In this document: piece by piece, positions 1 to 9,617 of the stretch
Layout: each line of letters opens with the position of its first letter
How positions within the stretch are numbered: the first letter of the stretch is position 1
Assembly: GCA_963668435.2 (NCBI GenBank)
Contig: CAXXSC010000008.1
Coordinates: forward strand, 124,001 to 188,000
Origin: G963668435 sp963668435
GTDB taxonomy: Bacteria > Latescibacterota > Latescibacteria > Latescibacterales > Latescibacteraceae
Direction of reading: 5' to 3'
Length of the DNA stretch: 64,000 nucleotides
Notes under the pieces: model-generated
Seen by the model: the letters and a program-made list of their open reading frames with translations, nothing else
Told to the model about the DNA's origin: nothing
Databases searched by the model: none
Translations under genes and position numbers: made by a program

Positions 1-50
1 ATGGCCGTTCTCAGAACCCCCTCGATTATTTCTAAATCTTCATTCCACAT
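1..50 (-). CDS. 5' end of an unidentified gene leaving the left edge
   Basis: An ATG at 48-50 (minus strand) opens a frame of 16 codons that runs off the window, beginning MWNEDLEIIEGVLRTA. A purine-rich ribosome-binding site (GAGGG, about 9 bases upstream) precedes the ATG. It lies downstream of rseC on the same strand, about 155 bases away, so it could be the next gene of that unit or have its own promoter. Too short to identify. Confidence 0.35.
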   Translation of the reverse strand, partial: MWNEDLEIIEGVLRTA

Positions 51-204
51 ATCTTTTTTCCCTCAATTTGCTATCTCTTTTTTTATTAGATGAGAAAAAT
101 CTTTATAACTGTTATATTTTCAGTTTTAAAAGATCACCATTTCATTTCATAATGTGTTTTGATTATATTCTGCAGGACGTATTGCTGGTAATGAGAGTCG
201 AAGA

Positions 205-651
205 TTACTGCTTTTCCAGACCACAATGAAGCAAGAATTCCGATTTTGGGATAATTCTGATTATGGAAGGATAAAAGGTAGTACCGCCGGTTAAGAGAAG
301 ATCTATACCCTTTAGCACAACGTATGACATCACAAGAAATATAAAAGCTGATATTATTGGCCACACTCCAGCCACAAAGCGATCAGCTACAAGATAGCCC
401 AGTATCATTGAAAGAACCGGCAGTATCCAGATCAGTGCCGCAGAAAGGATCACTTTACCGGTTTCTGCCTCGAATTCTATATAATCTCCCGTTTTTGCAC
501 CGCTTCTGTTCAATACAGTTATTTCATGTGGCTTTACATTACCCATGCCGCAATGACCTTTTGACGCACATCCGGAACATTCACGCGAAGCCGTAACAAG
601 AACACGGGCTGTAGCACCATCCGTTGATTTTACTGTCCCCTGGCCTGTCAT
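205..651 (-). CDS. rseC: RseC/MucC-family (SoxR-reducing-type) membrane protein
   Basis: This 148-residue protein has the RseC layout: a short N-terminal beta-rich domain with a cysteine cluster (C25-x2-C28-x5-C34), then two membrane segments (about residues 66-85 and 90-112). RseC-family proteins act at the cytoplasmic membrane in sigma-E signalling or in reduction of SoxR, often beside Rnf-type complexes; neither partner is visible here. The ATG follows the tsaE stop codon by two bases, so the two are probably co-translated. The family call rests on the cysteine spacing and topology; the precise function in this organism is unknown. Confidence 0.75.
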   Translation of the reverse strand: MTGQGTVKSTDGATARVLVTASRECSGCASKGHCGMGNVKPHEITVLNRSGAKTGDYIEFEAETGKVILSAALIWILPVLSMILGYLVADRFVAGVWPIISAFIFLVMSYVVLKGIDLLLTGGTTFYPSIIRIIPKSEFLLHCGLEKQ

Positions 652-653
652 AA

Positions 654-1070
654 TCAGTCCCGCCCTTCAATATTGATTTCACGGCGTGAAGCACCGCAGT
701 GATTTATTTGAACCTCATAGGCGTCATCCGGATAAATATCTTCGAGCTTTTCAGGCCATTCTATCAAACAGACACCATCACCATACAGGTATTCTTCCAC
801 ACCAAGCTCTAGAACCTCAGTTAGGTTTTTCATCCTGTATAAATCCATGTGATACATTGGCAAAGAACCATTGTACTCATGGATTAGTGTAAATGTGGGG
901 CTTGTGATCGTAGTATCGATAGCAAGTCCACGTGCGATACCTCGCGCAAATACCGTTTTACCTGCACCGAGATCACCATTGAGAAGAACAATATCACCGG
1001 GAACGAGGTTGTCAGCAAAAGCCTCGGCAATACCGAGCGTTGTCTCCTCATTATCACTGATATAAAGCAT
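654..1070 (-). CDS. tsaE: tRNA threonylcarbamoyladenosine biosynthesis ATPase TsaE
   Basis: TsaE is the small ATPase that works with TsaB/TsaD to form the t6A modification at position 37 of ANN-decoding tRNAs. The 138-residue length is normal. The Walker A motif GDLGAGKT is at residues 32-39, followed by the family's SPTFTLIHEY and HMDLYR motifs and the late IEWPEK motif. A GGAGA site about 8 bases upstream supports the ATG. It directly follows the porX-like gene, an arrangement known from Bacteroidetes, where porX and tsaE are commonly adjacent. Identification is secure. Confidence 0.95.
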   Translation of the reverse strand: MLYISDNEETTLGIAEAFADNLVPGDIVLLNGDLGAGKTVFARGIARGLAIDTTITSPTFTLIHEYNGSLPMYHMDLYRMKNLTEVLELGVEEYLYGDGVCLIEWPEKLEDIYPDDAYEVQINHCGASRREINIEGRD

Positions 1071-1124
1071 TTATACAATCTCCATTAAGAACCTGCAAAT
1101 CTTATATAATAAGCAGTATCTCTT

Positions 1125-2678
1125 TTATGATGAAAGAGGCCTGAGTTTGAACACCGGCAGTATCATTTCTTCCATCGATATGCCACCGTGCTGAAGTGTA
1201 TTGTGATAGAGCCTGTCATATTGACGATAGTTATTACGATAAATCAGATAGTAATCCTCTTTTGCAAACAGAAAGTTGGTTCCAAGGCCAAAAGTCGGTA
1301 GTCCCCATTTCGCAGGATCTTCAACTTTAACAACTGCTGAATCGTCGCAACGGAGATTCTTGCCATATTTATAACGTACATTAGTAGAAGTTGTCCTGTC
1401 ACCTCGCACCATCGTGGAACGCTCTCCGGTTATACTGCCATGATCTGATGTTAGCACGATAGTCGCACCCTCTTCTGAAACAGCTTTCATGATATCGAGC
1501 AGAACGGAATGGCTGAACCATGTACGTGTAAGGCTTCTGAAAGCGGCCTCGTCCGGAGCGATCTCCTGTAGTATTTCATTTTCAGACAGTTGATGTGAAA
1601 GAACATCGACAAAATTGTAGACGATCCCAATCATTTTATCATCACGATGATGTGCCAATTTCTTCATTGCTGATCGAGCATAATCTGAACTGAGAATTTT
1701 CTCGTAATGTGGTTTTTTCGGCAGCCGAATCCCATTACGGTCAAGATACATGGAAAGAAGTTCAGCTTCATGGTTGTTCAGCCCTGACTCTTCGTCATTG
1801 TTTTCCTGCCACAGGTCTGGATAAATATTTTTGATGTCACGTGGCAAAAGGCCTGCAAAAAGAGCGTTCCGGCTGAATGGTGTCGCAGTCGGCAGCAATG
1901 AGTAATAATAGCTTCTCTCTACATTAAAAAGCCGGTCAAGTTCTGGTTCAATTGCAAAAAAATGATCGAGGCGAAAACAATCGATAATAATATACACAAC
2001 CTTTTCACCACGCTTTAAAAGAGGCTTCACATGAGCATCGAGAACGTTGTGAGACAGGACAACATCCTCGTCGTCAAGAAGCGAGGTGTACTGACGCTCT
2101 ATATATTTCGTAAATTCGCGTCTGAATTCCTTTTTCTGATCGTTCTGAATCTGCATCATGGCCTGATCGTTGTATTCATGAAGCTCAATATCCCATTTTG
2201 AGTTCATGATGTGTGCCTGGATCCATCCATCTGCATCAAGACCCATGGCAAGATTCATACGGCTCTGGCTGACATGACGTGTATATTCCCTGCTAATCCG
2301 CTCGTTTCTGAGCTGACGTGAATCAAGAAGGCGTTTCAGGGTCGTATATATCTGATTAGGATTGACTGGTTTTATGAGATAATCGCTTATCCTTGATCCG
2401 AGAGCATCATCCATTATATGCTCTTCTTCGCTCTTTGTGATCATGATAATTGGTATATCCGGATCGAAAGACTTTATCTCGGCAAGCACCATGAGACCAT
2501 CCATACCCGGCATCATTTCATCAAGAAGAACAGCATCGAAACGCTCCTGTTTCGCAAGCTCGACAGCATCTGAGCCGTTGCTGACAGGAGTCAGTTCATA
2601 TCCGTGTTTTTCGAGGAAAATGATGTGAGATTTGAGAAGATCGATTTCATCGTCGGCCCAGAGAATACGTCTTTTCAT
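1125..2678 (-). CDS. porX: PorX-like response regulator with alkaline-phosphatase-fold effector domain
   Basis: An N-terminal receiver domain (acidic pair D9-D10, phospho-acceptor D53 in LLDEMMPG, conserved K in LIKPVNP) is joined to a long PglZ/alkaline-phosphatase-superfamily domain with metal-site motifs IIIDCFRLD, ATPFSRNALFAG, LTSDHGS and a late QHGG. This is the architecture of PorX, which in Porphyromonas and Flavobacterium controls type IX secretion and has phosphodiesterase activity. The ATG at 2678 follows AAAGGAAG by about 9 bases; a TTG 12 codons upstream (2714) is a weaker alternative. It lies 48 bases after a PorY-like kinase gene and before tsaE. PorX identity is strong; a T9SS role here is inference because no T9SS core genes are in view. 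Confidence 0.88.
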   Translation of the reverse strand: MKRRILWADDEIDLLKSHIIFLEKHGYELTPVSNGSDAVELAKQERFDAVLLDEMMPGMDGLMVLAEIKSFDPDIPIIMITKSEEEHIMDDALGSRISDYLIKPVNPNQIYTTLKRLLDSRQLRNERISREYTRHVSQSRMNLAMGLDADGWIQAHIMNSKWDIELHEYNDQAMMQIQNDQKKEFRREFTKYIERQYTSLLDDEDVVLSHNVLDAHVKPLLKRGEKVVYIIIDCFRLDHFFAIEPELDRLFNVERSYYYSLLPTATPFSRNALFAGLLPRDIKNIYPDLWQENNDEESGLNNHEAELLSMYLDRNGIRLPKKPHYEKILSSDYARSAMKKLAHHRDDKMIGIVYNFVDVLSHQLSENEILQEIAPDEAAFRSLTRTWFSHSVLLDIMKAVSEEGATIVLTSDHGSITGERSTMVRGDRTTSTNVRYKYGKNLRCDDSAVVKVEDPAKWGLPTFGLGTNFLFAKEDYYLIYRNNYRQYDRLYHNTLQHGGISMEEMILPVFKLRPLSS

Positions 2679-2726
2679 AGAGTCCAGCTTCCTTTGTTCG
2701 AATGTTTCCGACAATATTGGCGGCTA

Positions 2727-4352
2727 TTATTTTGCCGATACGGCGGGGATTATTACCCTGAATGTGGCACCGGTACCGGGTTTGCTTTCCAGAAGGATGA
2801 TTTTTCCGTTGTGATAATCTTCAACAATACGTTTGACAAGACTTAGACCAAGACCCCACCCTCGTTTTTTTGTCGTAAAGCCCGGCTTCATTACCTTATT
2901 CTGATCAGCCTGCGCGATTCCTTTGCCTGTATCTGAAAAATCAATAATGACCGATTCGAAATTTTTGGACATTCTACCGGTCACTCGAATTGTACCGGTT
3001 CTTGATTCGATTGCAGAAAGTGAATTTTTAATCATATTTTCAAAAGCCCAGTTGAGGAGTTCCGTATTCCCCATAATATCGCGAATACCGTTACAGTCAC
3101 CTTCTATACTTACGTTCTTCCCCATTCTTGGAAGGCGGGCCCGATAATAATCAAGCACTTCATAAATAACGTTGGAAAGAGATATTTGTTTCAATTCCGG
3201 CTGTGATCCAATGTTGGAAAAACGCGCCGCAACACGTGAAAGCCTTCGAACATCGTATTCCATTTCCGGAAGGGCCTGAGCAAGCATGTCAAGATCACGT
3301 TCTGACTTCAAGAGTTCATACCAACCGGAAAGAGAACTAATCGGCGTACCAAGCTGATGTGCAGTTTCTTTTGCCATACCAACCCATATTGACCGCTGCT
3401 CAGCGTTCTTTATGGTTACGAGTCCTATCATGGCAATAGCAAGCAGAATAAGGATAACACCAAGTTCGATCAACGGCAGCCAGCCAATCAAAGTCAAAAA
3501 AGGAAGGTCTCCATAGTGAAAAAGCCTGAGTGTTTTTACCGGGACTGCGCTGCTGATGATTGTATAGACATAACCTGTGCGGGAAATGTCACGCATGATC
3601 CGTTTTAATGTTGCAGTAGTGTCACTCGAAGCAATCCTGAAACCGCCCCAATAAATTGGTTCCCGGCCGTTCTTGACGACGATTATCGGCCACCGCGAAT
3701 CACCGAATGCTGTATGAAATCGAAGGGTCGGTTCGTTGTCCTTTTCGAATACGATCGGTGAAGATAGCTCATCAAGTCCCTCAATCGCAGCCTGCATCGA
3801 GGCGGGATCTTCGGGGTTTATGGAAAGAAAGCGGGAATAAAGGTAATTACTGGTGTGGTCGGTGATCAGTATGGGTATTCTGGGTTCAGGTGGCATCTCA
3901 TAAACAGTCAAGGTGTCAGTCCGCTGGACCAAGTCCGGCATAAATACCGGCACTGGGGGATTTGACTTGTCCATTTTCCTGACCAGGCGAATCAGTTTTT
4001 CGCGAGATGCAGAAGTTGTATCGTTCTGCGCGACGCCGACATCATGCCAGAGATCCTGTATCGGTGTAAGGTCTTCATAGGTAAAAATGCTTGGGTAAGG
4101 CGCATTCATCACCACCGGCTCATATAGCTCAAGAAGGTCCGAGTCACCCTGCGCATTAGGATCGATGAGCTTCATGTATATCTGGACATGAGTCTGCACT
4201 ACTGATTTCTGAAAATCCCTGACATGATCGAAAATTTTCTGGATATACAGCCAGAAAGCCAGGGTAATAGCGATCAGCAGTAAAAAAACAACTGCTTTAG
4301 CCGAACCGGGGCTCAGCCATTCAGAGATTCTCAAACGGCGGAGAAATCTCAT
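2727..4352 (-). CDS. PorY-like membrane sensor histidine kinase
   Basis: The 541-residue kinase has a membrane segment near 20-40, a periplasmic sensor of about 245 residues with no recognised fold, and a second membrane segment near 288-315. It lacks an obvious HAMP domain. The phospho-acceptor His (about residue 331) lies in the sequence KETAHQLGTPISS, an H-box style also seen in Bacteroidetes PorY-like kinases. The ATPase domain has an N box (FENMIKNSLSA), DTGKGI and a G box with GLGLSLVKRI. Its ATG overlaps the stop of the upstream sugar transferase gene by one base (TGATG), and the PorX-like gene follows, so kinase and regulator very likely form a pair. Confidence 0.85.
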   Translation of the reverse strand: MRFLRRLRISEWLSPGSAKAVVFLLLIAITLAFWLYIQKIFDHVRDFQKSVVQTHVQIYMKLIDPNAQGDSDLLELYEPVVMNAPYPSIFTYEDLTPIQDLWHDVGVAQNDTTSASREKLIRLVRKMDKSNPPVPVFMPDLVQRTDTLTVYEMPPEPRIPILITDHTSNYLYSRFLSINPEDPASMQAAIEGLDELSSPIVFEKDNEPTLRFHTAFGDSRWPIIVVKNGREPIYWGGFRIASSDTTATLKRIMRDISRTGYVYTIISSAVPVKTLRLFHYGDLPFLTLIGWLPLIELGVILILLAIAMIGLVTIKNAEQRSIWVGMAKETAHQLGTPISSLSGWYELLKSERDLDMLAQALPEMEYDVRRLSRVAARFSNIGSQPELKQISLSNVIYEVLDYYRARLPRMGKNVSIEGDCNGIRDIMGNTELLNWAFENMIKNSLSAIESRTGTIRVTGRMSKNFESVIIDFSDTGKGIAQADQNKVMKPGFTTKKRGWGLGLSLVKRIVEDYHNGKIILLESKPGTGATFRVIIPAVSAK

Positions 4353-5767
4353 CAGTGCGCGCCCTTCCTTCCCAGTACAACAAAGACTGTAGCAATGATG
4401 ATTTTAAAATCCATGTTAAGGCTCATATTTTCAATATAATAGAGATCATATTTAAGCTTTTCTCGGACATCATCGAGAGATCGATCGTAATTATGCTTGA
4501 TCTGAGCCCACCCGGTTAATCCCGGCTTGACCTTGAGCCGGAACGGATAATACGGAATTTCACGTTTGAATTTGTCGACAAAGAATGCCCGCTCCGGTCG
4601 TGGACCGACAAGGCTCATATCACCTTTGATGATGTTGTAAATCTGCGGCAATTCATCGAGGCGCATCTTGCGAAGTAAATTTCCAACTTTCGTGATACGG
4701 CTGTCATTTTTCCCCGCCCAGACAGGACCGCTGTTTTTTTCAGCATCCTGTATCATGGAGCGGAATTTCCAAACCTTGAAAGTGCTGCCGCGATGGCCGA
4801 CACGTTCCTGCTTGTAAAGAACCGGACCTTTCGAATCCATTTTAATAGCGACTGCAATGATCATCATGACCGGGAAAAAGGTCACTAACACAAACAGACA
4901 CGCACCGATATCGATCATGCGCTTTACATTTTTCTCCCACGGAGGCATTGGTTCCGCAAGAATACGGATCATGGGAAAACCATACAGTTGATTGAACATC
5001 ATGCGTCCAGAAAGAACATCGGAAGGTCCCGGCAAAATCGAAAAATCAACATCGAAAGAGTCTGCAGCCGATATGATCTGAAATATTTCATCCTCATCCT
5101 TGAACTCGAGAGCAATAAGAACATCGCTGATATCATGCTGTTCGATAATCTCATGAAGGTTGGAAAGGCCGCCAAGAATCATTGCCCCCTGGATGCTGTT
5201 CTTATTTTTCACGTGTTCGATCGGAACAACACCGATGATATCATATCCCAAGGCGGGAGCATCAGCGATATGCTTGATCATCTGGCGCATCAACTTTTCG
5301 CCTCCGACAATGATCGAAGGCCTGAGACCTATACCCTTTTTAATGAGTCTGCGCTGATAAGTCCTTATTCCAGCGCGGCCAAGGCCTATCAGGAGAACAA
5401 GTGAGGACCAGTAACCGAGAGCGATCAGTTTTGAGGAAGAAATATCCAGTGTGGCGGTAAATGATATTATGACAAAAAGGATCGCACCGACAGTCAGCGT
5501 TTTATAAACTGAAATGATCTCATCGAAACGTGAACTGTATTTCCATTTTCCATAAAGGCCGAAAAGTGCGAAAAGAATAAGCCAGTAAAGATTTATTATA
5601 AGGCAGGGCACAAGGTTTGCGCTGAAAGAAACATACTCCTTATCAGGAGAAAGACCGCTGTAATATGACAACCAGTAAGTGAAAACAAACGAAAGGAACA
5701 ACATCGTCTGATCTATCAAGAGTACGATGAAACGCATCGGTAATTTCTCAAGAAACCTCAAAAGCAA
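4352..5767 (-). CDS. Polyprenyl-phosphate sugar-1-phosphate transferase (WbaP/WcaJ type)
   Basis: This enzyme starts exopolysaccharide repeat-unit synthesis by moving a sugar-1-phosphate from a nucleotide sugar to undecaprenyl phosphate. It has four to five N-terminal membrane segments (about 15-145), a Rossmann-like CoA-binding-type middle domain, a further membrane helix near 295, and the bacterial sugar transferase domain with KFRSM, RLDELPQ, GDMSLVGPRPE and KPGLTGWAQ motifs. The start is uncertain: the TTG at 5767 is only one base from a GGAG site, the TTG at 5761 is better spaced, and an ATG lies at 5737. It is translationally coupled to the downstream kinase gene. Confidence 0.9.
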   Translation of the reverse strand: MLLRFLEKLPMRFIVLLIDQTMLFLSFVFTYWLSYYSGLSPDKEYVSFSANLVPCLIINLYWLILFALFGLYGKWKYSSRFDEIISVYKTLTVGAILFVIISFTATLDISSSKLIALGYWSSLVLLIGLGRAGIRTYQRRLIKKGIGLRPSIIVGGEKLMRQMIKHIADAPALGYDIIGVVPIEHVKNKNSIQGAMILGGLSNLHEIIEQHDISDVLIALEFKDEDEIFQIISAADSFDVDFSILPGPSDVLSGRMMFNQLYGFPMIRILAEPMPPWEKNVKRMIDIGACLFVLVTFFPVMMIIAVAIKMDSKGPVLYKQERVGHRGSTFKVWKFRSMIQDAEKNSGPVWAGKNDSRITKVGNLLRKMRLDELPQIYNIIKGDMSLVGPRPERAFFVDKFKREIPYYPFRLKVKPGLTGWAQIKHNYDRSLDDVREKLKYDLYYIENMSLNMDFKIIIATVFVVLGRKGAH

Positions 5768-5854
5768 TCTCCTCTACCCGCTGGCGGTAATATCTAATTT
5801 GACGAAATACAGCAAAGAAAGTATTAATATACGATGAAAACAGGGCTTCCGCCA

Positions 5855-7009
5855 TTATTTACCAGCAAGAGCTTTACGGTATACATCACCTATCCTTACG
5901 GCAATCTCGGCGTACGAAAAACGTTCCCGTGCAGAACGAACAAGCGAGGCACGATCATGAATATTTTCACCGGAAAGAACACGTTTAATAGCGTCCGCAA
6001 GCGCATCAGGATTTGCGGGCTCAACCAACAGCCCCTCACCCTCCCCGACAATATCCTCCGGGCCGCCGGAATACGTACTTACAACAGGCCGTCCACAGGC
6101 AAGTGACTCAGCGAGAACAAGGCCAAATCCCTCTTTAAGGCTCGGCAGCACCAACAAGTCTGAGGCATTTATCCATAGCTGAAGATCTTCGTGAGGCACC
6201 CGCTCCACAATCCGCATTGATTTCGAAATACCGGCTGTATTGATCTCGTCATCGTAGCGCATTCTGTCAGGGGATGATGGCGACGCACCCAAAAGTACAA
6301 GTTCACATTCAGGAAGATGTGTGAGCACATCAGGCATAGACCGGATCAGATATTCAATCCCTTTGACTTTCACAAAATTACCGGCAAATAGAATGCGAGG
6401 ACGGTAAGGATCAAGGCCGCATAAAGAACACGCCTCAGCCTTCTCCATAACCTTGAGTGATTCCGTGTCAATACCATTTGGTATAACGATGGTCTCGCTT
6501 TCTACACCGAGTATTCCAAGCGTTTTTTTCAAACTGCTGCCGACACAAATAATTATTTTCGCACTATTCAAGGATTCAATTATCTGAGGCCGGAGTTTAT
6601 CTTTTTGCGCGAAATAATTTATATCACTTCCATGGACAGTCACAACAAGCGGGTGGGATTTACCAAATGTTTTAACAGCGGCTACAGCTTCCGGAAACGC
6701 GTTATGAGCGTGAACTAGTTTGCAATCATCGAAAAATGTTCTATTCCTGCCAAGAACAAAGGCAAGGCTTGAAGGATAAAGATGCTGCATGAAAAAGCGC
6801 GGAAATGCAAATACAGGCGGTCTCTTGACCGGATAAGCGCATTGAGGAAGGACAGAGGCAAAATCTTTCAGCCAGTAACGGTTAGGTTTCGGGGCAAGCA
6901 GTTTTATTTCAAAATGTGCAGAAAGTGCATCGAGCTCGTCTTTTATAAAGATTCCCGAATTTTGCAGCCTCGATGAAGGAAAGAGGGTCGATATGACACC
7001 TACTGTCAT
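5855..7009 (-). CDS. Glycosyltransferase family 4 (GT-B)
   Basis: A retaining GT-B glycosyltransferase likely to add a sugar to the lipid-linked exopolysaccharide unit on the cytoplasmic face. The N-terminal acceptor half starts MTVGVISTLFPSS; the C-terminal half has the family EX7E-type site in GFGLVLAESLACGRP and the following GGPEDIV. The start at 7009 is chosen because a GGAGG sits 7 bases upstream; an ATG at 7075 would overlap the flippase gene and lacks such a site. It lies between the flippase and sugar transferase genes of one operon. Donor and acceptor cannot be read from sequence. Confidence 0.88.
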   Translation of the reverse strand: MTVGVISTLFPSSRLQNSGIFIKDELDALSAHFEIKLLAPKPNRYWLKDFASVLPQCAYPVKRPPVFAFPRFFMQHLYPSSLAFVLGRNRTFFDDCKLVHAHNAFPEAVAAVKTFGKSHPLVVTVHGSDINYFAQKDKLRPQIIESLNSAKIIICVGSSLKKTLGILGVESETIVIPNGIDTESLKVMEKAEACSLCGLDPYRPRILFAGNFVKVKGIEYLIRSMPDVLTHLPECELVLLGASPSSPDRMRYDDEINTAGISKSMRIVERVPHEDLQLWINASDLLVLPSLKEGFGLVLAESLACGRPVVSTYSGGPEDIVGEGEGLLVEPANPDALADAIKRVLSGENIHDRASLVRSARERFSYAEIAVRIGDVYRKALAGK

Positions 7010-7040
7010 GAAACGCCTCCACGGCTTTAATATAAGGCCC

Positions 7041-8360
7041 TTAGGCAGTTCTGGAACGAAGACGGGCTTGTACACGGCTAATCAACATACGATAATCTGA
7101 AATATGAGGTATCAGAATATCTTTCATTTTATAACCGGTCTTACGTGAAAAATATACAACGATGTATGCAAACCAAACAAGCATCATAATTGAAAAGGAA
7201 AGTGTCGCACCATTAACGGAATAACGTGGAATCAGATACGCATTCAGAATAGCGCCCAGAACAGTCGCCGCATAAGGCGCCACAATAATCGGCAGTGGAT
7301 AATCACGTCCCCAGAAATAATTATTCAAGACACTTCCCGCTGTCACAGCACATATTCCGGGCAGCATGAAAAGAAGTGACAGATATGCTGGAAGATAATC
7401 TGAACTGGCAATGATATAGATGATCTGTTTCCCGAGAAGCGCCACTGCAATTGAAGAGATAACTGTAAAGGCAAAGATATTACGTGTTACCTGCAAACTG
7501 AGTGCCGCGGCACTTTCGCTATCACGCTGTACGACATACGAATATAAGACCGTTCCGGCGGCATCCGATACCCTCTGGAGGAGGTTAAATACCCTGAAAC
7601 TTACCGAGAACATGGCCAGCATAACAAGCCCCTCCGCTTTGTTATCGGTAAAAAATTCAAGCGTGAAAGCCTGGATACTCACCATCAGGAACATGCCTAG
7701 GATAGCCACCCAGGCGCGCTTTCCGATAACGGCTGACCTGGAAAGCAATTTAAGGGAAGGCCTGAAACTGTGACCGTTATAATACCAACTCGCAAAAAAA
7801 GCGTAAAGGGCGGCAACGGCTGTTGCAATAAAAAAAGCAGTCATGAGAGCCGATATTCCGAGTCCGAGAAGAACCAGGAGAACAATGTCGAGCATGAGAA
7901 ATATCACGGCCCAGACAACAAAAGTCAGGCTATACGGTACCATACGATGCTGCACGAGCAAGAGTGACTGCCAGTGATTTCTTGCAATGAAAGCTGAACC
8001 GGCAAGACAGAAAGCAGCAATATACAGTGGTGGGAAATGAGTAAAAACATTGCCCAACATATCGGTTCCGGTGGAAATAACAACAATTGATACAGCGGAC
8101 ACGGTCGTAATGAACCAGAAACCATTTGCGGAAAGTACCGGTATAAGGGATTTGTCACTGCCGGAAATGTTGAGATTGGAAAGGCGCATCCAGTCGCCAA
8201 AAAAAAGTGCAAAAAGGCGGGAATATCGAAAGATAAGAAAATATATACCGTTCTCCTCTTCTGGCAGATACAGGTATATAATCTTGTTGTTAATAAAAGA
8301 GAGAGCAAACACAAAAATGTTTGCTCCCATAGCTATTGAAAAACCTTTGAGAAAACCCAT
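7041..8360 (-). CDS. Polysaccharide flippase-like multi-spanning membrane protein (Wzx/MATE-like)
   Basis: A very hydrophobic protein of about 439 residues with roughly 12 predicted membrane helices, consistent with the Wzx/oligosaccharide flippase group that moves lipid-linked repeat units across the inner membrane. Its position between wzz-like and glycosyltransferase genes supports this. The start is uncertain: an ATG at 8435 would overlap the wzz-like gene by 62 bases, whereas the ATG at 8360 lies 13 bases after the wzz stop and leads directly into the first membrane helix. Neither has a strong ribosome-binding site. No Wzy polymerase is obvious in this operon. Confidence 0.8.
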   Translation of the reverse strand: MGFLKGFSIAMGANIFVFALSFINNKIIYLYLPEEENGIYFLIFRYSRLFALFFGDWMRLSNLNISGSDKSLIPVLSANGFWFITTVSAVSIVVISTGTDMLGNVFTHFPPLYIAAFCLAGSAFIARNHWQSLLLVQHRMVPYSLTFVVWAVIFLMLDIVLLVLLGLGISALMTAFFIATAVAALYAFFASWYYNGHSFRPSLKLLSRSAVIGKRAWVAILGMFLMVSIQAFTLEFFTDNKAEGLVMLAMFSVSFRVFNLLQRVSDAAGTVLYSYVVQRDSESAAALSLQVTRNIFAFTVISSIAVALLGKQIIYIIASSDYLPAYLSLLFMLPGICAVTAGSVLNNYFWGRDYPLPIIVAPYAATVLGAILNAYLIPRYSVNGATLSFSIMMLVWFAYIVVYFSRKTGYKMKDILIPHISDYRMLISRVQARLRSRTA

Positions 8361-8373
8361 AGCTTCGATAACG

Positions 8374-9555
8374 TCAGTTTGAGCCGATACGCAGGAATCG
8401 TGCGAGTCGGGCAACTTTACGCTTGTTATCCTCATTGAGTTCGGTCAGTCGGTTGACAAATTCGACCAGAAGTATTACCAGAATCGAGAAGAACAGCGAG
8501 CCAGCACCAGCAACCATGACGACGAGTTTCCGTTTCGGTTTGAATTTCTGCTGGGGTGGACGGGCTCTGTCAAGCATAGTGATTGTCGAAGTCGTATTCC
8601 CCTGTTCGATACGAGATTCCTCAAAGTGCTGACGGAGTAGCTGTTCAAGCATACCGAGAATCTCAACTCGACGGGCAAGTTTAGCATACTGCAAAGTCAG
8701 GTCCGGAGCCTCCTGTAGAGGAACAAACAATGACTCTCGCGTCTCCTCGGTTGAGCCGAAACGCATGTGCTGAAGCATTTCCTCGCTGAAATGAATCGAG
8801 TTCAGGAGTTCTTTGACTACAGGGTTCGAGTTGGTAAAAGATTTCGAGCGATAGATTTTGAGCTCATTCTCTTTTTTCATCAGGTCAAGTTCAAGGTCAG
8901 CTGAAACTGACAGTGCAACACGCTGCTGCTGATACGGAGAAATCGCTTTTGTCTTATTCTGAAAACTCATCAGCTCCTGCTCAGCGAGACGGAGTGAAGC
9001 CTCGTTTTCATTAATCTGCTGCTCGATAAAGTCCGCACGGTTCTTGGCTTTATACTGATTGATGGATATCTTGATAGAATCGAGAAGCGCCACATATGAG
9101 TTGGCCATCTGCGCGCAACGAAGTGGTTCGCGATCCTCGACAATGACCTCGATCAGACCTTCTTTGGTAAGTGCAATCTTGGTCTGGCCTTTCAGCGTTG
9201 CCCTGGCCTGATCACGGTTCTGCACACCATAGACATCAATGAGGTTAAACTGGTCGATCATGGAGAATGCAATGGTCTCGCTTTTGAGGATACCGATTGC
9301 GAGATCAACCGGCGAACCACGAGTACCGAGCTGAAGTCGGGTTACCGGGATCGATGAGAGCACATCCGAGAAGCCAAACGCTTGCTTTTCATCCTGCGGA
9401 GGAAGCAGAAGCGCAGTACTCTTGTATGATTTGGGCAGGAAAAAACTCAAAACAGCGGCAAGCACGGTCACAAGAATAAAATTCCAGATAATAAAATTCC
9501 GCGCTTTGAAAATCAGGTAGAAATAATCCAGAATATTTATGTCTTTCCGCTCCAT
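8374..9555 (-). CDS. Wzz/GumC-type polysaccharide chain-length or co-polymerase protein
   Basis: The 393-residue protein has the Wzz plan: a membrane helix near 18-38 followed by the FFLPKSYKSTALLLPP entry into the periplasmic domain, a long coiled-coil middle (about 155-320), a proline-rich segment (ARPPQQKFKPKRK), and a second membrane helix near 350-372. It lacks the cytoplasmic tyrosine-kinase domain found in Wzc. A CGGAG site supports the ATG. It would set chain length and dock with the Wza-like channel encoded just upstream. Confidence 0.88.
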   Translation of the reverse strand: MERKDINILDYFYLIFKARNFIIWNFILVTVLAAVLSFFLPKSYKSTALLLPPQDEKQAFGFSDVLSSIPVTRLQLGTRGSPVDLAIGILKSETIAFSMIDQFNLIDVYGVQNRDQARATLKGQTKIALTKEGLIEVIVEDREPLRCAQMANSYVALLDSIKISINQYKAKNRADFIEQQINENEASLRLAEQELMSFQNKTKAISPYQQQRVALSVSADLELDLMKKENELKIYRSKSFTNSNPVVKELLNSIHFSEEMLQHMRFGSTEETRESLFVPLQEAPDLTLQYAKLARRVEILGMLEQLLRQHFEESRIEQGNTTSTITMLDRARPPQQKFKPKRKLVVMVAGAGSLFFSILVILLVEFVNRLTELNEDNKRKVARLARFLRIGSN

Positions 9556-9617
9556 AAAAGCTCCGTTTGGTAGGGTATAGCTGATGACCGTCTCTTAAAG
9601 AAAATACATTTTGTATA

